Of a DNA stretch of 64,000 bases, positions 18,401-27,024 are shown piece by piece. Position numbers and translations under genes: made by a program. Origin of the DNA: Planotetraspora silvatica (GTDB lineage Bacteria; Actinomycetota; Actinomycetes; Streptosporangiales; Streptosporangiaceae); assembly GCF_016863315.1 (NCBI RefSeq), contig NZ_BOOQ01000047.1, positions 47,400 to 111,399 on the forward strand. Reading direction: 5' to 3'. The notes below the pieces were generated by a model. The model was given only the letters and a program-made list of their open reading frames with translations, did no database searches and was not told the origin of the DNA. How positions within the stretch are numbered: position 1 is the first letter of the stretch; each line of letters starts with the position of its first letter.

Positions 18401-19650
18401 TCGCGGCGGCGAGTGCCGACCAAAACCTGGGCGCCGACATCCGAGCAGTCTTCTACTAACGGCAACACGATGTCGGTGATGATCGCCCTAGCTTCTTCCG
18501 GGCTGGTCGCCTCATCCAGGGCGTCGATGACTACGTTGAATCGTCGCCCACGTGGCTCAGCCAAGACCTGTCGTATAAGTGTGGCCAAATCTTGAGTTTG
18601 CTGGGGGAGGGGCGCGGAGGCGGCGCGCGCGATCTCAGTAGCGACCTCCAGAGCGGTCTTGCCCTTGGCGTGGACCGCGCAGGCTACTGATCCCAGGGAT
18701 GCTTTGACCGCTTTGTCGTCTAAGGGCAACTCTGCCTGCACCGAAGCATCGGCGGTTGTCACGATCCTGCCGAGGACAGCCGATTTGCCAACCCCTGGAG
18801 AGCCAGTTACCACTAGCGCCTGTCGATCGATTAGTTCCCTATCCAGCCAATCGGTCACGGCCTTCAGCGCTATTGCGCGACCCTGGAAGCGATAACCGCG
18901 CTCACTCTCCCGCGTGACCCCGCGAGCGCGAGGACGCCAGTGTCGTCCGGCCTCAGGGTCGCTCTCCAGTTTCCAGCCCCAGGCGGCTAGAGCTACCTCG
19001 TCAGCCTGTTCAACTGACCAAGTAGCCAGCGCCAACAGTTTTTCCTCAGGTAGCCAATGATCCGCCTGAAAGAGCGTTATCGCCCGGGCGTCGCCGCGGT
19101 CGTTGGCCTGGCCTATCAAACCTATGACTGCGTTGTAGTCGGGCGACCACAGTCCTCCACCGCTGAACCCAACATCAACGATGTAGCTCGAGTCTGACTG
19201 CAGGTGAATCCACCCGTAGGGGAGCGCCTCACGAACGTTGCCTTGTGCGGAATACCCAAGCGGATCGCCGCCGGCGAATCCGTGCGCCCACCAGCGCAGG
19301 CCGATCACATCGGTGCCCCGAGGACTTCTCAAGGGCGCCGGCAACACCCAGGAGGGAACATCCGCCTCTAACCGCAGAACGGCGATGTCCGCAACCTTAT
19401 CGGCCGCCGTGGTGGCTAGATTGACCGCCGCGACCCTCCGTCGCGTCGTGGTGTCCCCCTCCGCCATGGGGAAGGCAACCCATAGAGGACTCTTGATCGT
19501 GTCGCGATCCCGCACCACATGAGCACAGGTAAGAACACGGCGTGCATCTATCACCACGGCCGAACCGATTGGTGTGTAATCATCCTCGGTCCGGTGGATC
19601 GCGGCTACCCATGCCCGCTCTCGGGGGCCGAAACCGGACTCGTTTGTCAT
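15403..19650 (-). CDS. Trypsin-like protease / STAND NTPase / WD40 repeat protein
   Basis: A 1415-aa three-part protein. Residues 1-~215 are a trypsin-like domain with triad His44 (TCAHVV), Asp88 (DIAVL) and Ser163 (GFSGGG). Residues ~250-700 are a NACHT-type STAND ATPase with P-loop GSPGVGKS (283-290) and Walker B VVIDALDEA. Residues ~750-1415 hold about 14 WD40 blades of ~44 aa ending in motifs such as VRIWDPATG, enough for two seven-blade propellers. This is the plan of a signalling or immunity receptor: repeats sense, the NTPase switches, the protease acts. It overlaps the upstream Trypco1 gene by four bases (ATGA). It sits between the tRNA attachment site and the integrase. The trigger and target are unknown; a phage-defence role is inference from architecture. 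Confidence 0.9.
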   Translation of the reverse strand: MTNESGFGPRERAWVAAIHRTEDDYTPIGSAVVIDARRVLTCAHVVRDRDTIKSPLWVAFPMAEGDTTTRRRVAAVNLATTAADKVADIAVLRLEADVPSWVLPAPLRSPRGTDVIGLRWWAHGFAGGDPLGYSAQGNVREALPYGWIHLQSDSSYIVDVGFSGGGLWSPDYNAVIGLIGQANDRGDARAITLFQADHWLPEEKLLALATWSVEQADEVALAAWGWKLESDPEAGRHWRPRARGVTRESERGYRFQGRAIALKAVTDWLDRELIDRQALVVTGSPGVGKSAVLGRIVTTADASVQAELPLDDKAVKASLGSVACAVHAKGKTALEVATEIARAASAPLPQQTQDLATLIRQVLAEPRGRRFNVVIDALDEATSPEEARAIITDIVLPLVEDCSDVGAQVLVGTRRRDDKGDLLREFTRRAKIIDLDHQEFFALADLRAYALATLQLNGDERYGNPYQDEDAAHPVADRIATLSQGNFLIAGLIARTHGLHDQTAIAPHHISFSPTVDSALRSYLSRLSPVAGVTAESALTALAFAEAPGLTAELWKVTLAALGEENVSASELARFARSSAANFLVESSSDGPTAVFRLFHQALNDSLLNTRAQIIPRADDEYRLTASYLAEGARTDWKNAPAYLLRSLPAHAARAQDFDSVLLEDNFLLYADLQRILPLADLARSTQGQARARLLQLTPQGVAANASVRGAMFTVNEALEDLGTSFRRSTQVMPYRAEWASAGPRVERMVMEGHTGRVAAVSTFIVDGRILLATAGDDKTIRVWDPTTGQNQHTLNGHTSPVNAICTFTVDGRILLATAGDDKTIRVWDATTGQNQNVLPCHASRVNAICSLTIEGRTLLATAGDERTVRIWDPATGAQVNRLIGHTGWVKSIGAYTVDGHTFLATVSNDWTVRVWNVGTGKCVNTLFLRRSGRVGAFCAFTVDGRYLLSTSNDRTIRIWDPATGENQQTLTGHNAPVNAICSLTIEGRTLLATTGDDRTVRIWDPVTGENQQTLTGHNAPVNAICSLTIEGRTLLATTGDDRTVRIWDPTTNQVQSNEVLRRADSVRTVCAFNSEGHAFFATSNNYSPIRILDAETGHEQRALAGRTSNVTDIHAFSLYDRTFLVTGSKDGDVDLWDAATGQRQTTISSHTGKINAICTSMIEGHLLLAIATNDLTVRTWPIAVSKHEFGHPSDETDHLPWARTVRETSWRIYHDPTHGDLFLDHHFARIYNNRRFTRPNRTGRLARFANDRVRAMCAFALNGEILLAATGHDRTIRILDVTTSRRKNALTGHTGNVNDVCTFTLGDRAFLASVSNDRTLRIWDPATGQHRSLLNAHAGDANAICALILDGRPFLATTSSDRTVRIWDPATLDCLCVIPVHHEGLAIEWDGERLAVVLSAGMLVIRLSPTLVRS
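16501..16764. repeat. Two near-identical 132-bp WD40-encoding units
   Basis: Copy one spans 16501-16632 and copy two 16633-16764. They differ at 2 of 132 positions by eye and encode identical 44-residue blades apart from the end. A second, less perfect pair with the same 132-bp period starts at 17164 and 17296. Recent tandem duplication or gene conversion is the simplest reading. Confidence 0.9.
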
Positions 19651-19976
19651 GTTGCTGAACTGTGGTCGGACTTCCGATCGGCCGAGTCTGGTTGCCAGGT
19701 CAAAGTGATTTCGAAGTTGCCCTCGGTCGCGGCCTTTGCCACTAGCCAGTTCGCTGTCCCGGTGACTTTGATGCCGAACTTGACCTCGATCTCCCTGGGT
19801 CCCATGTGCTGGACCTTTTCCAACACTGCCCGAGCGGCCCGCACTGCAGGATCTACCGCGGCACGGACTTGGCCAGCGATCTCATCCGTGCTCGCTGGAT
19901 GAAAACCCGGCACGGGCTCGATCTCGAATTGAACCGTTGTTTCCGGATCAAGCTGATACGTCACCACTCGCGACAC
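19647..19976 (-). CDS. Trypco1 / CU044_2847-family protein, partner of the trypsin-STAND gene
   Basis: A 109-aa protein. The GTG at 19976 is preferred because GGGGAG lies about 8 bases upstream; a GTG at 19997 lacks such a site. It opens SRVVTYQLD, contains the conserved central segment GPREIEVKFGIKVTG and ends after FEITLTW. This pattern fits the trypsin-co-occurring domain 1 family, small beta-rich proteins found beside trypsin-like/STAND genes in predicted bacterial conflict systems. It overlaps the start of the trypsin-STAND-WD40 gene by four bases (ATGA), so the two are almost certainly co-translated. Its likely role is an adaptor or protease-associated domain, which is inferred. Confidence 0.8.
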   Translation of the reverse strand: MSRVVTYQLDPETTVQFEIEPVPGFHPASTDEIAGQVRAAVDPAVRAARAVLEKVQHMGPREIEVKFGIKVTGTANWLVAKAATEGNFEITLTWQPDSADRKSDHSSAT

Positions 19977-20108
19977 TGCGCGTGCTCCCCTCGTCACCGG
20001 AAGTTTAGGAGCCGAGATCCTGTTGCGGGTGGCAAATCAGGATCTGGTCTTTGTCGGTTCGGATGTGAGCATTTCCTACATCTGCAGAAAGACAACGCTG
20101 GGCGTAGA

Positions 20109-21371
20109 TCAAGGACGTTGTGTGCCTGATCTTCCTTGCGCCCTCTCGTCACCGAGGCTCTCGTTCAAGCGATCCAGCGCCTTACGGGTCTCTGGCGTCG
20201 GGACCTGTGTGTAGACGTCCATGGTCACGGAGATCTGTGAGTGTCTCAGGATGCGCATTGCGACCCGAGGATGCACGTCGAGGGCGGCGAGGATCGAGGC
20301 GCAGGTGTGCCGGGTGTCGTGGACACGGATCCGAGGGACGCCGGCCTTCCGGCAGTGCATGTCGAAGGAGCGGTTGAAGTTCCGCGGTTCTACCGGCGTG
20401 CCGTACTTCGTCGTGAATACGAGATCGGAGTCCTTCCACCTGTCCCCGGCCGCATCCCGCGCGTTCATCTGTATCCGCAGGCGGTGTCGGAGTGCTGTGA
20501 CGCACAGCCCAGGGAGGGGAAGCGACGCTGCCGAGTCTTCAGTCTTGGTCGTGTCCCGGTGGAGGAGTTGACCATGTACGCGGGTGAGCTGGCGAAAGAT
20601 CCACAGCTCTCGGTCGTCCAGGTCGACAAATTCCCATGTCAGGCCGAGCACCTCGCCACGCCGCAGGCCCAGGACCAGGGTTAGAACAAAGGCGGCATAG
20701 AGCGGCTCTTCGACTGCCCGAAGGTGTTCAAGGAATCGCCGTGCTTCTTCGACGCTCCAGGTGTCGTGCTTCCGCTTCTTGCCGTTCTTGCTCGCGTTCG
20801 GCAACGTCGTGAGCGCGATCACGTTCTTGGAGATCAGTTCTTCCCGGATCGCGTGGCCGAGGGCGGACCGAAGGACACGGCGAATGCTGGCGATGGTGCC
20901 CCTTGAGGGGAAGGTCTGGCAGCACTTCCCTTCGGAACAGCAGCGCTTGCCGTCCGACCGCTTGAGATCCTTCTTCTGATCACAGCAGGTGCAGAGCTCG
21001 GGCAGTGTGTTGATCCAGTTCTGCACATCGCGGACGGTGAGTTTGTCGAGTCGCTTCTTGCCCAGTCCAGGAATCATGTAGAGCCGGACGAGCGCCTCGT
21101 AACCGGCGTAGGTCGTCGGCTCACGATTGGGCTTGATCACCTCACGAAGCCAGCGCCCGAGGAAGTCACCGAGGGTCGGATACTTCGTGGCTACCGGCCC
21201 CTTGCCTGCCAGTTCATGAAGCTTGAGCCACTTCTCGTGGGTCTCCTCGCGGCTCTTGCCGTATGCCCATTTGCGAGTCTTCTTGCCCTCCGGCGTGGTG
21301 ACCCAGACGTAGCCGGCCCAGCCATCTTTGTAGGGGAAGACGGAGCCCTCACCGTTTGCGCGCTTGCCCAT
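20109..21371 (-). CDS. int: Tyrosine site-specific integrase of the element
   Basis: A 420-aa recombinase. The N-terminus (GEGSVFPYKDGWAGYV) resembles the arm-binding domain of actinomycete integrases; a core-binding SAM-like domain follows. Between them and the catalytic domain is a cysteine-rich insert (CTCCDQKK ... CCSEGKCC) often seen in AICE integrases. Catalytic residues are visible: Arg in GLRRGEVLGL, the HDTRH box, and His/Tyr in LRHSQISVTMDVYTQV. The enzyme would cut and rejoin att cores in a tRNA gene. The xis stop overlaps its start (TGATG), so the two are coupled. It is 4.8 kb from tRNA-Thr rather than directly beside it, because the Trypco1 unit lies between. Confidence 0.95.
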   Translation of the reverse strand: MGKRANGEGSVFPYKDGWAGYVWVTTPEGKKTRKWAYGKSREETHEKWLKLHELAGKGPVATKYPTLGDFLGRWLREVIKPNREPTTYAGYEALVRLYMIPGLGKKRLDKLTVRDVQNWINTLPELCTCCDQKKDLKRSDGKRCCSEGKCCQTFPSRGTIASIRRVLRSALGHAIREELISKNVIALTTLPNASKNGKKRKHDTWSVEEARRFLEHLRAVEEPLYAAFVLTLVLGLRRGEVLGLTWEFVDLDDRELWIFRQLTRVHGQLLHRDTTKTEDSAASLPLPGLCVTALRHRLRIQMNARDAAGDRWKDSDLVFTTKYGTPVEPRNFNRSFDMHCRKAGVPRIRVHDTRHTCASILAALDVHPRVAMRILRHSQISVTMDVYTQVPTPETRKALDRLNESLGDERAQGRSGTQRP

Positions 21372-21548
21372 CAGGCGGCCTCCTCGCGTAGCCGGGTCAC
21401 GTAGTTGTTCAGTGCGTCGACAGGGACGCGGCGGCAGCGGACGCCGACGATCAGCGATTCCAGTTCGCCCGAACGGATCAGGCAGTACAGAGTCCAGCGG
21501 CTGACGCGGAGACGATCCGCGGCCTCGTTTACGGTCAGGAGTCGGTCG

Positions 21549-21556
<8 letters not shown>
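21371..21556 (-). CDS. xis: Excisionase (MerR-type HTH)
   Basis: A 61-aa DNA-binding protein with a winged helix-turn-helix: LLTVNEAADRLRVSRWTLY, followed by a CRRVPVDAL strand. This is typical of excisionases of actinomycete integrative elements, which bend att DNA so that integrase excises the element. It overlaps the initiator gene by 8 bases upstream and the integrase start by one base downstream, forming a rep-xis-int translational unit. Confidence 0.9.
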
Positions 21557-22934
<1,378 letters not shown>

Positions 22935-23032
22935 GATGGGTTCCGTCCTGTTCCAGTGTTCTGGGTGGGATGGCCCCCGACGTGGCGGATGTCTTGGCGG
23001 ATGTGCGGTCACGCCGGGGGCGCCGAGGGAGA

Positions 23033-23167
23033 TCAGCAGAAGCCGAGGCCCTCGCAGTGCTGGCAGGTATCGCTGTAGCTGTCGACTCCTGTCCCGCCGC
23101 AGTGGCAGCACTGCCAGCGCTTGGGGATGACGTCGGCAGGCTGAAGGTTCTCGTCGGGGTCAGTCAC
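23033..23167 (-). CDS. Small zinc-ribbon-like protein
   Basis: A 44-aa protein from a GTG at 23167, with AAGGA about 8 bases upstream. It holds two CxxC knuckles (CCHCGGTG and CQHCEGLG) like a DnaJ-type zinc ribbon. The start overlaps the preceding gene's stop by four bases (GTGA). It lies just upstream of the initiator start I chose. Function is unknown; a nucleic-acid or protein-binding aid to replication is possible. Confidence 0.6.
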   Translation of the reverse strand: MTDPDENLQPADVIPKRWQCCHCGGTGVDSYSDTCQHCEGLGFC

Positions 23168-23340
23168 GTGATCCACTTCCTTGCGCCACGCTTGGGCGCG
23201 GTGTTGATGAAGACGCGCCACCGGTGAGGGCGCTTGTAGCGCGGGAGGATCGGCGAGATGGAGCCGACGGGGAGGATCGTGCGGAGCTTGTGGATCGTGT
23301 AGGCGAGTTCGGCGTAGGTGCCGTCGATGCGGATGCGCAT
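23164..23340 (-). CDS. Small conserved AICE-type protein
   Basis: A 58-aa protein starting MRIRIDGTYAELAYTIHKLR. Similar short proteins opening with MRIRIDGT are common beside rep genes in actinomycete elements. The end is basic (TAPKRGARKW), which suggests nucleic-acid contact. It is coupled to the downstream zinc-ribbon gene by a four-base overlap. Function is not known. Confidence 0.65.
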   Translation of the reverse strand: MRIRIDGTYAELAYTIHKLRTILPVGSISPILPRYKRPHRWRVFINTAPKRGARKWIT

Positions 23341-23360
23341 GGTCGGTTGTCCTTGGGTGG

Positions 23361-23720
23361 TCAGGCGGCGTGGGGGCCGGTCGCGTCGGTGTCGGGGGTG
23401 ACGCAGTCGGTGTAGGTGTTGAGCGCGTCGAATCGAGCGCGGGCGTCGGCGAGGACGGCAGTGGCCTGGTAGCGGACGGGTCCGAAGTCGAGGCCGGTCG
23501 AGTAGTGGCCGTTGCGCAGGCGATTGGTGTCGACCGGAGTACCGAGCAGCGCGGCGATGCGGTCGATTTCGGCGCACATCTCGGCGTCGGTCGACTGCCT
23601 GGGGGCGTGGATGATGCGGACGGCGTAGCCGGGGACGGGGACGGCGCGGTTGGTCTCCAGGAACGTCGCCAGGGCGCGGAGCCCGGTGATGAACGCGGCG
23701 CGGTGGTCGGTGGTGAACAC
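23361..23720 (-). CDS. Conserved hypothetical protein of the element
   Basis: A 119-aa soluble protein opening MFTTDHRAAFITGLRALATF, a type frequently seen in AICE backbones between the spread gene and rep. No catalytic motif or membrane segment is visible. It lies 20 bases upstream of the next small gene, so the group is probably one operon running from the FtsK-like gene to int. Confidence 0.65.
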   Translation of the reverse strand: MFTTDHRAAFITGLRALATFLETNRAVPVPGYAVRIIHAPRQSTDAEMCAEIDRIAALLGTPVDTNRLRNGHYSTGLDFGPVRYQATAVLADARARFDALNTYTDCVTPDTDATGPHAA

Positions 23721-23734
23721 GGGGTGTTGTCCTT

Positions 23735-24490
23735 TCAGAGGGCTTCAGGTGCGGTTCGCAGGGTGCGGAGCAGGTCGGACGCGAGTTGGTTGGATACGCC
23801 GAGGCGGGAGCGGAGCAGGTCGCGGGTGATCGGCTTTCCGTGCTTTGTGTGGTGTTCGTCGGCCACGCGCCGGGCGTAGTCGACGAGTGCTGGGGACGGT
23901 CCCCGAGCGCCGTTCTGGCCGTCCTCGCTGGCGAGGAGCGCCGGGATCGGGGACGGACGGTCGAGGACGGGGGACGGGACGGGGACGGACGGGGACGCCG
24001 ATGGTTCCGCCGGTACCGATGAGGACACCGCCGCCGAGGATGGCGTCGGAGCAGTCGCAAGGGCTGGGACTGTGGAGGACGCTGTGTCGAGGCGGGGGCC
24101 GGCGGCGCGCCGTTCGAGCATCGAGACCGCCACCAGGAACGCCCCGGCGGGAGTCGCGGCGGCCAATCGTCCCCAAGCGGTCGGTTCGGCCTGATGGAGG
24201 TTGGCGGCCAAGGACAGGACGATCCCAGCGACGAGGACGAGCGTCGGCCAGGACACCAGGCCCCGTCGTGTGCGTCCGGTCTTCTTGTCCCGCTGGCGTT
24301 CACGGGCGGCCATGACGCAGGTGAGGTCGACGCAGACCGCGACCGCCCAGGCCATCCAGCCGTCCTGTCCGCTCTCAGCGGCCGTGTCGCGGATATGGGT
24401 GAAGCTGCCGGCACCGGCGATGCTCGCCAGGATGAGGACCGGCCCGGAGTCGGCCAGCAGCGCGGCCAGTCGGGACAGCGACGCAGGCAT
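23735..24490 (-). CDS. DUF2637 membrane protein (SpdB-like spread protein)
   Basis: A 251-aa protein whose ATG at 24490 follows AAAGGAGG. It has about four hydrophobic segments in the first ~140 residues, then a Pro/Ser-rich linker, then a helical C-terminus with an HTH-like KPITRDLLRSRLGVSNQLA segment. DUF2637 proteins are the SpdB2-like spread proteins of Streptomyces plasmids and AICEs, thought to work with TraB in passing DNA between hyphal compartments. The DNA of the linker carries dense GGACGG repeats (about 23950-23998). Confidence 0.8.
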   Translation of the reverse strand: MPASLSRLAALLADSGPVLILASIAGAGSFTHIRDTAAESGQDGWMAWAVAVCVDLTCVMAARERQRDKKTGRTRRGLVSWPTLVLVAGIVLSLAANLHQAEPTAWGRLAAATPAGAFLVAVSMLERRAAGPRLDTASSTVPALATAPTPSSAAVSSSVPAEPSASPSVPVPSPVLDRPSPIPALLASEDGQNGARGPSPALVDYARRVADEHHTKHGKPITRDLLRSRLGVSNQLASDLLRTLRTAPEAL

Positions 24491-24525
24491 GGTTGATTCC
24501 TCCTTTGCAGTGGGGTGAGCGCGAT

Positions 24526-25899
24526 TCAGGCGGCGATCTCGGGGCTTCCGTTGCCGGACAACTCGTGGCCGAGGCCGGAGGCGGCGACCTGAGCCCACGA
24601 AGGGGTGAGGTCGGCGTAGGTGTTGGCAGCCCGTTCTGCGGCCGTGGTGGAGACGTAGCCGGACCGGGCGCGGTACCAGCGGCCGTCGCTTCCGGTGATC
24701 ACCGCGACGCCCGGCAGCTCCGGCGGGATGGAGCGCGCGGCGACCAGAGCGTCAGGGTCGAGGTCGCCGAGAGTCATGACCGCGGTTTCCGGGTCATTGA
24801 CCCGGTGGCAGACTCGCCCGCCGATCTGGGCGCGGAGGGCGGTGACGCCGGGGCCGAGGTCGGAGCCGATCCGCTGGCCCGACAGGACGAGGTGGATGCC
24901 GAAGGCGCGTCCGAGTTGGGCGATCCGCAGTAGGGCGGTGGCCGTACGGGTGACCTGATCCTTTTCGGCCTTGTCGGCAGTGAGGAACAGTTCAGCCAGT
25001 TCGTCGACCACCACGACGACGGGGATGGGCCGAGCGCCGTCGGGGAGCTGCCAGATGTCGCGGACTCCGAGCCGGCGGCAGATGAGCATCCGGGCGCCCA
25101 TGACGGCGATCAGATCTGCCAGGAGGTTGAGGCACTCGGAGCGGGACGTGGCGAGGGCGGTGAGCCGCGGGAGGTATGGGGAGAGTTCGACTCCGCCCTT
25201 GAGGTCAAAGCCGACCAACGCGACAGGCTGGGGAGCGAGCCCGACGATGAGTGCGTTGATCAGGTTCGACTTGCCGGATTGGGTTGCTCCCGCGTTCATC
25301 CAGTGCGGGATGAGTCGGAAGTCCATATGCCAGGCGGCGCCGGTCTCCAGTACACCGACCACCGGACGGAGCAGGTCCTCCATCCGCCACCCGTCCCGAG
25401 GTTCAGTCGGGGGGACGGCCGGCGCGACGTATGCCAAGGGATCGCGGGTGATGCCCTGGAGGGTGACGCGGCCAGGTCGGGATCCGACCACGCGGACCGC
25501 CTCGATCCGCCAGGCGTGTGCGAGCCGGTCACAGATCTTGGCGTAGTCATCGGGGATCTGGCCGTCCAGCAGGTGGAAGGTGATGCGGAAGCCGTGCCGG
25601 ACGGGCCGGGGCAGGCCCATCCATGGCTTGGTGTCGACGGCAACTCGCTGGAACCGGCGCTTGACCCGGACGACGCCGGTCGAGGCGACCAGGCCGGGAA
25701 CGGTGGTGAACCACCAGCGGTGGCGCTTCTTGGTCAGCCCGCAGCCGGAGGCGACGTGCCGCCAGGACCAGCGCAGCCATACGGCCTTGCGTGGGAAGAC
25801 GACGAGGTACCAGTACGAGACAGGTGCCCAGCGCCGCCAGACCAGAAGCGCAAACACGGCGGCCAGGACCAGAAGCAAGGGCCGGGATAGGTCGCTCAT
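24526..25899 (-). CDS. FtsK/SpoIIIE-type conjugative transfer ATPase (TraSA/TraB-like)
   Basis: A 457-aa protein with two N-terminal hydrophobic segments and then a RecA-like motor domain: Walker A GATQSGKSN, Walker B VVVVDELAEL and a downstream LSGQR motif. It matches the septal translocators of actinomycete elements (pSAM2 TraSA, TraB of pSVH1), which move double-stranded DNA between cells without a relaxase. The ATG overlaps the previous gene by four bases (ATGA). It is the only clear transfer motor in the element, consistent with AICE biology. Confidence 0.92.
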   Translation of the reverse strand: MSDLSRPLLLVLAAVFALLVWRRWAPVSYWYLVVFPRKAVWLRWSWRHVASGCGLTKKRHRWWFTTVPGLVASTGVVRVKRRFQRVAVDTKPWMGLPRPVRHGFRITFHLLDGQIPDDYAKICDRLAHAWRIEAVRVVGSRPGRVTLQGITRDPLAYVAPAVPPTEPRDGWRMEDLLRPVVGVLETGAAWHMDFRLIPHWMNAGATQSGKSNLINALIVGLAPQPVALVGFDLKGGVELSPYLPRLTALATSRSECLNLLADLIAVMGARMLICRRLGVRDIWQLPDGARPIPVVVVVDELAELFLTADKAEKDQVTRTATALLRIAQLGRAFGIHLVLSGQRIGSDLGPGVTALRAQIGGRVCHRVNDPETAVMTLGDLDPDALVAARSIPPELPGVAVITGSDGRWYRARSGYVSTTAAERAANTYADLTPSWAQVAASGLGHELSGNGSPEIAA

Positions 25900-26234
25900 C
25901 GGTCCGTCCCCGTTCCCTGGGTGCCGGCGGGGACGAACGACTGCGCGCGGTAGGAGATGCCCCAGCGGTCGCCCTGCTCCCAGACGTAGCCGACCAGGCC
26001 GACCGGGATCACCTCGTCTCCAGCGGAGATCTGGGGTTCGGGCGTGATGGTGACCTTGACGAGCTCCATGCGGCCGAACTCGTCTTCGACCAGGAGCGTG
26101 ACCTCGTGCATGGTGTTGCCGTCCTTGTCGCGCTTGATCTCGCCGGTCTCCTTGTTGACCAGGCGCGGCCGGGCGGCCTTGGCGCAGGAGATCTGCAGCT
26201 TGGTGACATCGACGGGGATGGGGATGTTGCGCAT
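25896..26234 (-). CDS. Conserved element protein, first gene of the transfer-replication operon
   Basis: A 112-aa protein opening MRNIPIPVDVTKLQI, predicted mostly beta strand with a charged middle (VNKETGEIKRDKDGNT). It is a familiar AICE neighbour of the FtsK-like gene, but I cannot name a function. It is the first gene after a divergent promoter region holding two perfect palindromes, so it likely opens a ~6-kb operon that ends with int. It overlaps the ATPase start by four bases. Confidence 0.7.
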   Translation of the reverse strand: MRNIPIPVDVTKLQISCAKAARPRLVNKETGEIKRDKDGNTMHEVTLLVEDEFGRMELVKVTITPEPQISAGDEVIPVGLVGYVWEQGDRWGISYRAQSFVPAGTQGTGTDR

Positions 26235-26242
26235 GATCGATC

Positions 26243-26292
26243 CTCTACTAGTAGAGCTTCTTAGAGTACATGGAACGCTTAGAATTCTAAGC
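26243..26292. promoter_or_regulatory. Two palindromic operators between divergent GntR and transfer genes
   Basis: CTCTACTAGTAGAG (26243-26256) and GCTTAGAATTCTAAGC (26277-26292) are perfect palindromes with centres 35 bases apart. They lie just upstream of the transfer-replication operon and ~80 bases before the GntR start. In pSAM2 the GntR regulator KorSA represses itself and the transfer/replication activator, so these are plausible operators for the adjacent regulator. Confidence 0.6.
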
Positions 26293-26371
26293 TGTCAATG
26301 AGTGCTTTGAGGACTTGGTTGGTTTCTTTGCCGGGGTGTGCTGCACTGGAGGCGAGCTGAGGAGAGCGCAG

Positions 26372-26740
26372 ATGGTGGAGAAGACCGGCCGGCCGGCCTA
26401 TTTGCAGATCGTCGACGAGTTGCGTGACCAGATCCGTGCCGGCTCACTCGCGCCCGGTGCGGCACTGCCGTCCATCGCACAGCTATGCGAGCGGTTCGAG
26501 GTCTCAGCGAGCGTGGTCAAGTCGGCGATCAGCGTTCTTCGCACCGAGGGGCTAGTGATCGGCCAGCAGGGCAAGGGCGTGTTCGTCCGTGAGGACGCCG
26601 CGGTGACCCGCGACCCCGAACCGTCATCCGGCGTGAGCGCCGAAGTCCTGGACCAGCTTGGTCAGATGCGCCACGCGGTCAAGGAATTGGGGGATCGGCT
26701 TGCCGCTCTGGAATCGGCGGTGTTCCCAGAGCGCAAGTGA
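26372..26740 (+). CDS. GntR-family repressor (KorSA-like)
   Basis: A 122-aa protein; the ATG at 26372 follows AGGAG. The N-terminal winged HTH is clear (PAYLQIVDELRDQIRAGSLA, then LPSIAQLCERFEVSASVVK). A short C-terminal helix that may dimerise follows instead of a full ligand-binding domain. It is divergent from the transfer-replication operon, with two palindromes between. By analogy with KorSA it probably keeps the element silent in the chromosome. Confidence 0.85.
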   Translation: MVEKTGRPAYLQIVDELRDQIRAGSLAPGAALPSIAQLCERFEVSASVVKSAISVLRTEGLVIGQQGKGVFVREDAAVTRDPEPSSGVSAEVLDQLGQMRHAVKELGDRLAALESAVFPERK

Positions 26741-26825
26741 ACTCGGTAACCCGGCAGGCCAACTCCTCCAGTTCCGTCCGCATCGCGGCCAGTTCCTGAA
26801 TGATTCGCCGTTCGCCCACATTCAT
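26679..26825 (-). CDS. Possible small coiled-coil protein, antisense to the gntR end
   Basis: A 48-aa frame with ATG at 26825 preceded by AGGAGA. It begins MNVGERRIIQELAAMRTELE and has a helical, coiled-coil-like first half and a Pro-rich end. It overlaps the last ~62 bases of the GntR gene on the other strand, which weakens the call. Confidence 0.33.
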   Translation of the reverse strand: MNVGERRIIQELAAMRTELEELACRVTEFTCALGTPPIPERQADPPIP

Positions 26826-27024
26826 GCTCGTCTCCTGCGGCTCACCCCCTGGCGTGTTTCGCCTTTCGGGATGGCTCAAGTTCACCGTGAGCTGCGGAGT
26901 TCCGGTATCACGTTGATCTAGTTAAGCTTTGTCAGTCCGTCTCAACGCCGGTTTACACAAGCGTTTTCACATGCACGACCGCACAACACGCACCTCCCCC
27001 GAAGCGTGAAGGCGAAGGTATGCA

